A stretch of DNA of 64,000 bases from Blautia sp. GTDB lineage: Bacteria > Bacillota > Clostridia > Lachnospirales > Lachnospiraceae. The stretch covers positions 1-64,000 of the forward strand of contig JAFVGK010000062.1 of assembly GCA_017475035.1 (NCBI GenBank). The letters are read 5' to 3'. The notes under the pieces are model-generated. The model was not told the origin of the DNA. It did not search any database and saw only the letters and a list, made by a program, of their open reading frames with translations. Position numbers and translations under genes: made by a program. This document shows, piece after piece, positions 43,625 through 51,905 of this stretch. Position 1 is the stretch's first letter, and every line of letters starts with the position of its first letter.

Positions 43625-44716
43625 ATGAAGAAACGGAATATCTGGATTCTGGCAATGTTCTTAACGGTCTGCGCATTGGGGTTTGCCCTGAACTGCCAGG
43701 CAAATGCGGCAGACAACAGCAAGGCTTACAGTTATGATCCCCACACACTGTCAGATTTCGGCTACCGTACAGTGAAAACGGGCGGACGGGGAAATCTGGT
43801 ATTTCAGAGCGAGCCGGGAGGATCCGTGATCAGCGGATATTCTTATCCTGACGGTTCCAGAATATATGTAAATCTGTATTGGTGTGAGAAGGGATATACC
43901 CTTGCTTACGAAAACGGTGTATATGGTTTTGTTGACGCGGGATATATTGACTGGTCCAATGGAGATTCTTCCGGATCGAAATATGACCCGCATACCCTTT
44001 CTGATTATGGTTACAGGACGGTAACGACGGGAGGCAGGGGAAATCTGGTATTCCAGGTGTCACCGGGAGGATCCGTGATGAGCGGGCATTCTTATCCTGA
44101 CGGCTCCAGAATTTATGTGAATCTGTACTGGCGGGAGAATGGCTATGCGATGGCTTATGACAACGGCGTATATGGTTATGTCGACGCAGGCTATATCAAC
44201 TGGTCCGGCTCAGTCACACCGACGCCGGCTTATGATCCCCACAAGCTTTCCGATTTCGGTTATCGTAAGGTAGCTACCGGAGGCAGAGGAAATCTGGTAT
44301 TTCAGACAGAGCCGGGAGGAGCCGCGATGGATGGTTATTCCTATCCGAACGGTTCCACGATTTATGTAAATCTGTATTGGCGTGAGAAAGGGTATACCCT
44401 TGCCTATGAGAACGGCGTATACGGATTTGTTGACGCCGGCTACATTGACTGGTCAGGCTCAGGCTCGTCCGGCAGCACCAATAATACCGCCTATGATCCC
44501 CATGATCTGTCCGCATATGTCTACCGTCCCGTAAAAACAAACGGCAGAGGCGCCCTCGTATTCCAGGCGGAGCCGGGAGGAGCATTCATGTCTGACCATT
44601 CCTTTAATGAAGGCGCATGGATTTATGTCCATCCGTATTGGAGGGAAAAGGGCTACGCCATCGCTTACGACGCCGGCACCTTTGGATTTGTTGACGCCGG
44701 ATATATCCAATGGTAA
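43625..44716 (+). CDS. Secreted protein with four SH3-like repeats
   Basis: The 363 residues begin with a signal peptide (cleavage likely after NCQANA). Four tandem units of 83-87 residues start near residues 37, 120, 203 and 290, each beginning YDPHxLS and containing GGRGNLVFQ, a YVNLYW-type strand and NGVYGFVDAGYIDW. Spacers are Ser/Gly/Thr-Pro rich. The units look like bacterial SH3-type wall-binding modules; no catalytic domain is present, so it is probably a binding or matrix protein. The fourth unit is the most diverged. GGAGGG is seven bases before the ATG; a GTG one codon earlier is possible. Confidence 0.85.
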   Translation: MKKRNIWILAMFLTVCALGFALNCQANAADNSKAYSYDPHTLSDFGYRTVKTGGRGNLVFQSEPGGSVISGYSYPDGSRIYVNLYWCEKGYTLAYENGVYGFVDAGYIDWSNGDSSGSKYDPHTLSDYGYRTVTTGGRGNLVFQVSPGGSVMSGHSYPDGSRIYVNLYWRENGYAMAYDNGVYGYVDAGYINWSGSVTPTPAYDPHKLSDFGYRKVATGGRGNLVFQTEPGGAAMDGYSYPNGSTIYVNLYWREKGYTLAYENGVYGFVDAGYIDWSGSGSSGSTNNTAYDPHDLSAYVYRPVKTNGRGALVFQAEPGGAFMSDHSFNEGAWIYVHPYWREKGYAIAYDAGTFGFVDAGYIQW

Positions 44717-44751
44717 CAGACATTGTTTGATGAAGAATACAAAAATAAAAA

Positions 44752-44780
44752 TTGACAAAGGCAGGACTGTGCATTATAAT
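44752..44780 (+). promoter_or_regulatory. Consensus promoter of rplM-rpsI
   Basis: TTGACA (44752-44757), a 17-bp spacer and TATAAT (44775-44780), a perfect match, giving a leader of about 280 nt. Confidence 0.92.
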
Positions 44781-44786
44781 AGCTCA

Positions 44787-45057
44787 GTACGGCATTTACC
44801 GGGGCAGAAAACGAAAGCCCCGGTAAATCTATAAAAGAGCGGTTTCGGACATTTCCGCATATTGTTATGCCGTCATTATTTTGCCTTTTGGGTGACCGTC
44901 ATTCTGCGGGATGCAGATTGACGGCATTTAATGATGTCCATCCCGATTATGGATAAAGTCCGGGTTTCCCACCGGATCATGATCCAGCCGCGGTTTGATT
45001 CATCCTTCTCCAGATGGATCGGATCCGCACTCGGATGGCGGACAATGTTTAGGAGGA
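44787..45057 (+). promoter_or_regulatory. Structured leader of rplM, probable L13 autoregulatory region
   Basis: The leader begins with a perfect 11-bp stem, TTTACCGGGGC (44795-44805) with GCCCCGGTAAA (44817-44827). TGCCGTCA (44868-44875) can pair with TGACGGCA (44919-44926). A long leader with a basal hairpin in front of rplM fits the known Firmicutes L13 leader, by which L13 controls its own operon. Membership is inferred from position and structure; I did not match the consensus base by base. Confidence 0.55.
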
Positions 45058-45067
45058 AATGATATCC

Positions 45068-45499
45068 ATGCAACAGACATATATGGCTAACCCTGATAAG
45101 ATCGAAAGAAAGTGGTATGTTGTAGATGCGGAAGGCTGCACATTAGGACGCCTTTCCAGCAACATCGCCAGCATCCTTCGCGGAAAAAATAAACCGCAGT
45201 TTACGCCATTCGTAGACACGGGTGATTATGTTATCGTTATCAATGCGGAAAAGATCGCTGTTACAGGAAAAAAACTCGATCAGAAGATCTACTATAAGCA
45301 TTCAAAGTATGTAGGCGGCATGAAGCAGACAACTCTTCGTGAGAAGCTGGCAAAGAAGCCTGAACAGGTAGTTGAGCTCGCTGTCAGAGGGATGCTTCCG
45401 AAAGGACCTCTTGGAAACAAGATGTACAAGAAGCTTTTTGTATATGCTGGACCGGAGCATAAGCATGCTGCGCAGCAGCCGGAAGTCCTGACATTTTGA
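45068..45499 (+). CDS. rplM: Ribosomal protein uL13
   Basis: The 143-residue large-subunit protein begins [20 protein letters not shown], the family start. AGGAGG at 45051-45056 is 11 bases before this ATG; the ATG at 45059 is only two bases away and unlikely. [20 protein letters not shown] is conserved. rpsI follows 18 bp later, the standard pair. Confidence 0.97.
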   Translation: MQQTYMANPDKIERKWYVVDAEGCTLGRLSSNIASILRGKNKPQFTPFVDTGDYVIVINAEKIAVTGKKLDQKIYYKHSKYVGGMKQTTLREKLAKKPEQVVELAVRGMLPKGPLGNKMYKKLFVYAGPEHKHAAQQPEVLTF

Positions 45500-45517
45500 T
45501 TGAGGAGGTAATTAAAA

Positions 45518-45910
45518 TTGGCTAGCGTTAAGTTCTACGGTACTGGAAGAAGAAAATCATCTGTTGCCAGAGTTTATCTGGCTCCGGGTACAGGCAAGAT
45601 CGTGATTAATAAGAGAGATATCGATGATTACTTTGGTCTTGAGACATTGAAGGTTGTTGTCAGACAGCCGCTTGTCGCTACGCAGACAGAAGGCAAATTC
45701 GATATTCTGGTTAATGTTCATGGCGGCGGCTTTACAGGCCAGGCAGGCGCGATCCGTCATGGTGTTTCCAGAGCCCTTTGCGAGGCAGACGCAGAGTATC
45801 GCCCGATTCTCAAGGCTGCTGGTTTCCTTACCAGAGATCCGCGTATGAAAGAGCGTAAGAAATACGGTCTCAAAGCAGCCCGCCGCGCTCCGCAGTTCTC
45901 CAAGCGTTAA
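45518..45910 (+). CDS. rpsI: Ribosomal protein uS9
   Basis: The 130-residue small-subunit protein starts with TTG ([20 protein letters not shown]) eight bases after GAGGAGG. The C-terminus [12 protein letters not shown] reaches the decoding site as in all uS9 proteins. It is the second gene of the rplM-rpsI operon. A short GCCGC/GCGGC hairpin near 45989 follows, but without a T run. Confidence 0.97.
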   Translation: MASVKFYGTGRRKSSVARVYLAPGTGKIVINKRDIDDYFGLETLKVVVRQPLVATQTEGKFDILVNVHGGGFTGQAGAIRHGVSRALCEADAEYRPILKAAGFLTRDPRMKERKKYGLKAARRAPQFSKR

Positions 45911-46082
45911 GCTCCGGCTTTTGCGTATGGCTTTGTTGGCCGGATTCAAAGACGTATGGTATTCGCGCGGATTTACTGCAGAAGGATGCCGCTTGTGCGG
46001 CGTTGATCCGGCGCGGTAAACGAATCAGAATGCAGGAATTTTGTACGTTTATCAGTAAATATTTATCCTATATGATCCAAAT

Positions 46083-46373
46083 CGATGAAGAGAAGAGTAC
46101 GATAGCCTGACGGCTTCAGAGAGGGATGAGGGCTGGCACATGGTCAGTCCATGCTGAAAACATCCTGCCGCTCATCTATCGGAAGACCGCCTCCGAGAGA
46201 CCTGTAAACAGGTACGGTGACTCCGTTATCGTCATGAATGAAGCGGTCCTGTTTTTACAGGACAACGAGGGTGGAACCGCGCTTGTTTTTCCGCGTCAAA
46301 GAGGTTTTTCTCTGTGGATAGGAGATATGCGTCCCTTGCATGATGGCTGCTGCCATGATGCAGGGGATTTTTT
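46083..46373 (+). promoter_or_regulatory. T-box leader of thrS
   Basis: A T-box riboswitch senses uncharged tRNA-Thr. Stem I starts near 46083 (GAAGAGAAGAGTACG). ACC at 46186-46188 is a likely threonine specifier codon. The T-box AGGGTGGAACCGCG is at 46268-46281. A terminator, TCCC-TGCAT-ATGGC paired with GCCAT-ATGCA-GGGA (46332-46367), is followed by TTTTTT. Threonine starvation would favour read-through into thrS. Confidence 0.92.
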
Positions 46374-46515
46374 ATATCCCGGAGCCGCCCAAAAAAAGAC
46401 GTCACCTGCCGGTAACGTGTGCCTGGCAGCGGCCGGTTCCGGTGTACGGTGGGTACCGCCTGGAAACGTAAGGCTATGTTAAAAAACGATCAGGAGCTGT
46501 GCAAAAACAACCTGT

Positions 46516-46567
46516 TCAGATGGCGCAGGATGTAAAGATCAATTATGCACAGATCCTTAGAAAGGGA
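46516..46567. repeat. R1 dispersed repeat, copy d
   Basis: GATGGCGCAGGATGTAAAGA then TTATGCACAGATCCTTAGAA match copies a and b. It lies between the T-box terminator and thrS and runs into the ribosome site AAAGGGAG. Confidence 0.7.
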
Positions 46568-46572
46568 GAACA

Positions 46573-48354
46573 ATGAATAAAGAAGAGTACGCTGAGTATT
46601 ATAAGAGTGTTTATCGCCATTCTCTTGCTCATATTCTTGCAAAGGCAGTGATTGAGATGTTTGGCGCGGAAAATGTGCAGTATGCGATCGGTCCGCAGAT
46701 CGCGGACGGATTTTACTATGATTTCCTTCTTCCGAGAAATCTGTCAAACGAAGATTTTAAGGAGATCGAGGACCGCATGTCACAGATCCTTAAAAGAAAA
46801 GAAGCCTGGACCAGGAAAGAGATTTCCCGGGCGGATGCGCTTGAACTGTTTAAGGACCAGAAGTTTAAAACAGAGCTGATTTCGGATCTTCCGGAGGATG
46901 AGACCATTACCGTGTATTATACCGGAGAGGACTTCGTGGATCTTTGCCGCGGACCCCATGTAGAGAATTCCCAGGAGCTCTTAAGCGCTGCATTCCAGGT
47001 GAAGTCAGTTTCCGGCGCTTACTGGAGAGGCGACGAAAAGCGGGATATGCTGCAGAGAATTTATGTCTACGCCTTCCCGGATAAGAAAGAGCTGAAAGAG
47101 CATCTGCAGATGATAAAAGAGGCTCTGGAGAGAGACCACAAAAAACTCGGTAAGGAACAGGAGCTGTTCATGATGGATGAAACCGCTCCCGGCATGCCGT
47201 ATTTCCTTCCGAGAGGCTGGGCTATGTTTAATGCCATTCTTTCCTTCTGGAGGAAAGAGCATGTAAAACATGGTTATCAGGAAATTTCCGGCCCGATTAT
47301 CAACTCAAAACAGCTTTGGCAGACAAGCGGCCATTGGGGACATTATCAGAACAATATGTTTCTGATTCATCCGGATGAGGGAGAAGAAGTCGGCTATGCC
47401 TGCAAACCCATGAACTGCCCGAACGCGATCAAGGTTTATCAGAGCCAGCTGCGCAGCTACAAGGAGCTGCCTCTGCGCTTCTCGGAGACGGATGTGATTC
47501 ACCGTAAAGAAAAGTCCGGTGAACTGAATGGTCTGTTCCGCGTACAGATGTTCCGTCAGGACGACGACCATACGCTCCTGATGGAAAGTCAGATTGAAGA
47601 AGAAATCGGGGATATCATGGATATCGCCGGAAAAATCTACGAAACCTTCGGTTTAACCTATACCGCCGAGCTTTCCACCAGACCCGAAGACTTCATGGGA
47701 GATATCGAGCTTTGGAATCAGGCAGAGGCTTCCTTAAAGAGCATTCTCGATAAGAGATACGGGGAAGGAAACTATGAGATTAATGAGGGAGACGGCGCCT
47801 TCTACGGACCTAAGATTGACTTAAAGATGAAAGACTGCATCGGACGGGAATGGCAGATGGGTACGATTCAGCTGGATTTCCAGCTTCCTCTGAACTTTGA
47901 CCTGAAATATCAGGCACAGGACGGTACACTGAAACGTCCGGTTATGATCCACAGAGCGATCCTGGGATCCTTTGAGCGGTTCATCGGTATCCTGATTGAG
48001 AACTTTAAAGCCTCTTTCCCGTTCTGGATGTCGCCGATGCAGGTGGCGATCGTGCCGATCCGGCCGGAGCATAACGCTTTTGCGAAGGAAATTGAGGCTC
48101 TTCTCATTGATCATGACATTCGTGTGGAAGCGGATTACGAAGATAAGAACATGAAAGAGAAGATCAAGAATTTCCGCAAATACAAGGATCCGTATATCAT
48201 CGTAATCGGCGACAAAGAAGCCGCGCAGCGTACCGTTTCCGTAAATATCAGAGGAAACAAAGCGATGAATGACGTGCCGCTGGAGCGCTTCCTGGAAATT
48301 TGCCTGAAAATGAACCGCGAGCACAGCCTGGAGCTGATTGACAGCGCGGAATAA
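46573..48354 (+). CDS. thrS: Threonine-tRNA ligase lacking the TGS domain
   Basis: Charges tRNA-Thr. At 593 residues it is shorter than the usual ~640 because it begins directly at the editing domain (RHSLAHILAKAVIEMFG near residue 14), with no N-terminal TGS domain. The editing site HSLAH and the CRGPH motif are present, as are motif 2 (RFSETDVIHRKEKSGELNGL then RVQMFRQDDDH), motif 3 (IHRAILGSFERFIGILIENF) and the C-terminal anticodon-binding domain. GGGAG is five bases before the ATG, and no longer start exists upstream in frame. It is controlled by the T-box. Confidence 0.95.
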   Translation: MNKEEYAEYYKSVYRHSLAHILAKAVIEMFGAENVQYAIGPQIADGFYYDFLLPRNLSNEDFKEIEDRMSQILKRKEAWTRKEISRADALELFKDQKFKTELISDLPEDETITVYYTGEDFVDLCRGPHVENSQELLSAAFQVKSVSGAYWRGDEKRDMLQRIYVYAFPDKKELKEHLQMIKEALERDHKKLGKEQELFMMDETAPGMPYFLPRGWAMFNAILSFWRKEHVKHGYQEISGPIINSKQLWQTSGHWGHYQNNMFLIHPDEGEEVGYACKPMNCPNAIKVYQSQLRSYKELPLRFSETDVIHRKEKSGELNGLFRVQMFRQDDDHTLLMESQIEEEIGDIMDIAGKIYETFGLTYTAELSTRPEDFMGDIELWNQAEASLKSILDKRYGEGNYEINEGDGAFYGPKIDLKMKDCIGREWQMGTIQLDFQLPLNFDLKYQAQDGTLKRPVMIHRAILGSFERFIGILIENFKASFPFWMSPMQVAIVPIRPEHNAFAKEIEALLIDHDIRVEADYEDKNMKEKIKNFRKYKDPYIIVIGDKEAAQRTVSVNIRGNKAMNDVPLERFLEICLKMNREHSLELIDSAE

Positions 48355-48425
48355 CGCCCACAGACACGAGAGCAGCTCCGCTGCGAACCGATCCGCAGAA
48401 TCAGGCTTTTGTCGATGCAATCATA
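48355..48425. repeat. M element, right-end fragment
   Basis: CGCCCACAGACACGAG, then AGCAGCTCCGCTGCGAACCG and AGGCTTTTGTCGATGCAATC match 57554-57710 with an internal stretch missing. It begins at the thrS stop codon. Confidence 0.65.
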
Positions 48426-48437
48426 TAATACAGTTAA

Positions 48438-48488
48438 AATATTTACGGCGCAGCCATCAGACATCTGGTGTATGCGCCGTAAAATATT
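48438..48488 (+). terminator. Long hairpin after thrS
   Basis: AATATTTACGGCGCA pairs with TGCGCCGTAAAATATT, with an inner CATCAGA/TCTGGTG stem (48438-48488). There is no downstream T run, so it may be an imperfect terminator. Confidence 0.5.
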
Positions 48489-48590
48489 GTTACAAAAAAA
48501 TTACAAAACCATGTAGATTTTTTTTCTTTTCCGTAGTATAATGAACCAGAGATTATTCGAAGAGGATAAGGTATTTGTTGTTGTGCGGAA

Positions 48591-48687
48591 AGGAGACTGG
48601 TTTTGTCTTCGACAGTCCGGCTGCCGAAGCAGCAGAATCGTCATCCGAAGACATTGACTCAACGTATAAAGCTGCTTTTGGGGAGGA
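48591..48687 (+). repeat. R3 dispersed repeat, copy upstream of the LysM gene
   Basis: GGAGACTGGTTTTGTCTTCG, TCATCCGAAGACATTGACTC and GCTTTTGGGGAGGAG match 12816-12912 and 55322-55400. Its GGGAGGAG end is ten bases before the LysM protein start. Confidence 0.8.
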
Positions 48688-48697
48688 GCACGGAACG

Positions 48698-50686
48698 ATG
48701 AAAGATCTTAGCCGGGAAAAGAACAAAGATTTCTCTTTTCAGAGCAAGAAAAATAAAAAGAAGCTTCGATCGCAGCTGCTTTTGGGGACTGCAGGAACAG
48801 TGGCGCTTGCTGTTTTTTCCGGCAGCACAGGCATGGCATTCGGCAGCGGCAGGTCTATGGTTCAGATCAGTGGCAGCACGGCTGCGTCACAGGAACAGAT
48901 GGAAACCACAGCGGATACGGCATATTCTGCCGATGTGAATCAGGTAAAGCTCGTCTCCGGCAATCAGAGCGCAGAGCCGCCTGTTGCTTACCTTTCGGAA
49001 ACTCTTGCCGCGAAAGCGGATGAACCGGAAGAAAATGATTCTGCAAAGGAAGACGCTCCCAGATCCTCACATTCTGTAGATGATTCTCGCAAGCTGGATT
49101 CGATTGCGATGAAGCTGATACAGATGGATGAGAGACAGGGAACCTTTGGCGAACAGCTTGCAAAGCTGATGGCTGTCTTTACGGTACAGAACCAATCATC
49201 CTCAGATTCCTCTGATCTGGATGAAAAGCTTGCGGCGATAGCAGAGAATTATCTGGCTCTTTCCGAAAAAATCGATGGTCTCGCTCTTTCTTTTTCTGCC
49301 GGCCAGAGTGCCGAAGCAGAGTCAGAGTCTCCGCAGGCTTCTGAGGAAACCAGGTCAAAGCTTGACGTACTCTCAGAGGGGATTACTACGAACTTTGAAG
49401 AGCTGTTTACTCAGATTGAAGAGCTGAAAACAGCCCTGGATACCCGGGAGAGCGACAGCCCTGCAGCAGATTCTGCAAGTCAGGATGAAAAGCTTGACAG
49501 CCTGACGGAACAGGTTCAGGCAATCGGCGAGAAGCTGGATCAGATGGGAACTGCCGAAACGCAGACGGAACCGGAAGCGGTTCCGGAGGGAGAGGATGTC
49601 AGTAAGCTGTTTGCGGCTTTGGACAAAAAGCTCTCCGCTTTGACAGAAAGTCTGGAGTCGGGAAAAGACCTGTCACAGGTGACAGAGGAGATACAAAGTG
49701 TCGGAGCCCAGGTTGGGACACTTGGTGAAAAGCTGGATACGCTTGGAGAGACCTTGGATACGCTGGATGCGACAGAGGAAATCACGGCGCTCGGTGAAAA
49801 GCTGGATACGCTTGGAGAGACCCTGGGTACGCTGGATTCGACAGAGGAAATCACAGCCTTAGGTGAAAAGCTGGATACGCTTGGAGAGACCTTGGGTACG
49901 CTGGATGCGACAGAGGAAATCACGGCGCTCGGTGAAAAGCTGGATACGCTTGGAGAGACGCTGGATAGTCTGGATACGACAGAGGAAATTACAGCGTTAG
50001 GCGAAAAGCTGGATACCTTAGGAGAGTCTCTGGCTACGGGAGAGGATCTTACAGCGCTGGGAGAGAAGGTTGACAATGCCTCCTCGGAAAATCAGGAAAT
50101 GGGAGCTTCCTTATCGACGAAGCTGGATGAGGTTTTTGAAAAGCTTACGGCATTGGAAGAAACGTTAGAGGAAAAGGCAGCGGCAATTGATACCCGCTTT
50201 GATTCGCTGGAAAGCACGATCAGTCAGACAGCTGAGAAACTGGATTCCTCCACGAAGGATGAAGAGCTTCAGGCCTCCCTCGATGAGCTCGGCCAGCTGT
50301 CAGGGATAAGCGAAAGTCTTGCGTCCATCGCAGAAGAACTGGAGGACAGCACCGGGACGAATACCATTAAGGAACAGCTTGATTCGGTGACGGAACAGCT
50401 TGATGATCTTATGGAAGTGTATTCGGAGATGGATACAAAGGTGAGCTCTATTGCTGATACGATCGTACCGATCGAGCCTGAGACCGACTATATCGACTAT
50501 ACGGTTGCGGACGGAGATACAATGGTTCAGATTTGCATGGATCATGGCGTGAATTATTATGAAATAAAAGAAGAGCTAAAGGAGCTGAATCATCTGTCTG
50601 ATCTGGGGAGGCTGTCGATAGGTCAGGTTGTCCGTATTCCTGTGGTGAAGAATCAGGCAGAGATTGATGCGCAAAAAAAGGAATAA
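48698..50686 (+). CDS. LysM protein with long coiled-coil repeat region
   Basis: The 662 residues start with a basic cytoplasmic stretch, a membrane helix near residues 28-50 (LLLGTAGTVALAVFSGSTGM), and a long Glu/Lys/Leu/Ser coiled-coil region. About five units of 23 residues (EEITALGEKLDTLGETLGTL) lie at residues ~340-445. A C-terminal LysM domain (YTVADGDTMVQICMDHGV, ending IGQVVRIPVVKN) should bind peptidoglycan. It probably links membrane and wall. I start at 48698, where the R3-derived GGGAGGAG is ten bases upstream; an open frame from 48575 would translate the repeat itself. Confidence 0.85.
   Translation: MKDLSREKNKDFSFQSKKNKKKLRSQLLLGTAGTVALAVFSGSTGMAFGSGRSMVQISGSTAASQEQMETTADTAYSADVNQVKLVSGNQSAEPPVAYLSETLAAKADEPEENDSAKEDAPRSSHSVDDSRKLDSIAMKLIQMDERQGTFGEQLAKLMAVFTVQNQSSSDSSDLDEKLAAIAENYLALSEKIDGLALSFSAGQSAEAESESPQASEETRSKLDVLSEGITTNFEELFTQIEELKTALDTRESDSPAADSASQDEKLDSLTEQVQAIGEKLDQMGTAETQTEPEAVPEGEDVSKLFAALDKKLSALTESLESGKDLSQVTEEIQSVGAQVGTLGEKLDTLGETLDTLDATEEITALGEKLDTLGETLGTLDSTEEITALGEKLDTLGETLGTLDATEEITALGEKLDTLGETLDSLDTTEEITALGEKLDTLGESLATGEDLTALGEKVDNASSENQEMGASLSTKLDEVFEKLTALEETLEEKAAAIDTRFDSLESTISQTAEKLDSSTKDEELQASLDELGQLSGISESLASIAEELEDSTGTNTIKEQLDSVTEQLDDLMEVYSEMDTKVSSIADTIVPIEPETDYIDYTVADGDTMVQICMDHGVNYYEIKEELKELNHLSDLGRLSIGQVVRIPVVKNQAEIDAQKKE
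49706..50035 (+). repeat. 69-bp tandem repeats inside the LysM gene
   Basis: Units start GAGGAAATCACGGCGCTCGG at 49775 and recur at 49844, 49913 and 49982, with a partial unit before. They differ mainly at silent or conservative positions. Near-identity at the DNA level predicts length variation between strains. Confidence 0.9.
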
Positions 50687-50720
50687 CCCATTAAACAACT
50701 GATTTTTGACGAGATTATAA

Positions 50721-50767
50721 AGCCCTGTTCCTTCTGCGGACATCTGCAGAAGGAACAGGGCTTTTTT
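50721..50767 (+). terminator. Terminator of the LysM gene
   Basis: AGCCCTGTTCCTTCTGC (50721-50737) pairs with GCAGAAGGAACAGGGCT (50746-50762), followed by TTTTT. It separates the converging LysM and NYN genes. Confidence 0.93.
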
Positions 50768-50808
50768 CAAATTCATGCAATTCATGCATATCCTGATTCA
50801 TGCATATC

Positions 50809-51582
50809 CTATAAACAACGGTAAGACATAATAGCCGAAGAACCATGCGTGGTTTCTTTGATCAGCTTGTACTTCTTCGGAAAAGCTTCAATCAGCTGGG
50901 TAAGCTTAACATAGCCATAGGTTCTGGAATCAAAATCAGGCTTGGCTCTACGGATAAAAGAACCGGCTGCGCTGACCTTGGCGAGACCGTCCTCATCCTG
51001 ATATTTATCATATGCGATTCTTAAAAGCCTGTGAATTTCGTTCAGGCTTCTGCCGGGCTTGTTTTCCGCGGCGGCTCCTGCGTCGAGCCGATCAGGTATG
51101 CTGGAAGCGGCGACAGGCAAATCGCTCAATTTCTTGTCATTGTCGTCCTCAATATTTTCCAGATAGACAAACTCATCGCAGGCATTGCGAAATGCCTCAG
51201 GCGTTTTCTGCTCGCCGACACCCATAACAAAAACCCCGGACTCATGCAATTTGATCGCAAGAGGCGTATAATCACTGTCGCTCGCGACAATGACAAAGCC
51301 ATCGTAAATATGACGATACTGCAGCTCCATCGCATCAATCACAAGTGCCATATCCGTAGCATTTTTACCTGCAACATAGTCAAACTGCTGAATCGCATTG
51401 ATTGCCAATCTTTTCAGTTCATCCTCCCAGTTTTTGAGATTATCCTTTTTCCAATTTCCATAAGCACGTTTTACAACGATACGGCCGAGAGCGGAAACCT
51501 CCCGGATGATAGCCTCAATTTTTCCAGGCTTGGTATTATCTGCATCGATCAGCATAACGATGCTTTTCAAACTGCTATCCAT
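50809..51582 (-). CDS. NYN-domain RNase with C-terminal LOTUS/OST-HTH domain
   Basis: The 257 residues have an N-terminal NYN (PIN-like) nuclease domain with the acidic residues SIVMLIDADNT, NATDMALVIDAM and IVASDSDYTPLA. A linker at ~150-175 leads to a C-terminal OST-HTH/LOTUS domain (LNEIHRLLRIAYDKYQDEDG, YVKLTQLIEAFPKKYKLI). NYN proteins cleave RNA and LOTUS domains bind RNA (G-rich or structured), so a role in RNA decay is inferred. AAAGGA lies upstream of the ATG at 51582, and a promoter is at 51748-51776. It is a single-gene unit. Confidence 0.9.
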   Translation of the reverse strand: MDSSLKSIVMLIDADNTKPGKIEAIIREVSALGRIVVKRAYGNWKKDNLKNWEDELKRLAINAIQQFDYVAGKNATDMALVIDAMELQYRHIYDGFVIVASDSDYTPLAIKLHESGVFVMGVGEQKTPEAFRNACDEFVYLENIEDDNDKKLSDLPVAASSIPDRLDAGAAAENKPGRSLNEIHRLLRIAYDKYQDEDGLAKVSAAGSFIRRAKPDFDSRTYGYVKLTQLIEAFPKKYKLIKETTHGSSAIMSYRCL

Positions 51583-51905
51583 GCTTCATCCTTTCCACGA
51601 TGATGCCCCGCCAGGATGGACGGAGGCTATAGAGAGTGTCATGAAAGCCTAAGGAAAAAACCTAAGGAAATTTAAGCGATCCCTGTTCATGACTTTTTGT
51701 CCGGTTTCGTGTTCAACAGATCTCAATTCAAGTACGATTACAAGTACATTATACAATTGATCGGTGGTAATGTAAAGGTTCAGGCGGTAAAAGATCAGGT
51801 AAAACTGCGAAAAAGACGCCGATGATACGGCTGGTTTTATGCTTGTATGAATCATTTCTTAGTGTTACAATAAGCCGGTGAACGCAAAATAGGAGGATTT
51901 TGTAG
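51583..51905. other. Divergent spacer between NYN and CmpB-like genes
   Basis: Holds the minus-strand NYN promoter and, at about 51637-51700, a TCATGAA...TTCATGA hairpin followed by CTTTTTGTCCGG, which resembles the left part of an M element in reverse. The AGGAGG at its right end serves the CmpB-like gene. Confidence 0.5.
51748..51776 (-). promoter_or_regulatory. Promoter of the NYN-LOTUS gene
   Basis: On the minus strand TTTACA (51776-51771), a 17-bp spacer and TATAAT (51753-51748). The leader is about 160 nt. Confidence 0.75.

Noticed and set aside
43625-44716. Type III/VI effector or adhesin interpretation of the SH3-like repeat protein
   Set aside because: Only a signal peptide and repeats are visible; no toxin, sorting or adhesin-specific domain can be supported.
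46126-46482. 118-residue open frame inside the thrS leader
   Set aside because: It lies across the T-box riboswitch and terminator; the RNA explanation is much stronger.
48355-48425. Possibility that the thrS C-terminus is encoded by an inserted M element
   Set aside because: The last codons (CTGATTGACAGCGCG) resemble the TGATT end only weakly, and the ThrRS C-terminus LELIDSAE is plausible by itself.
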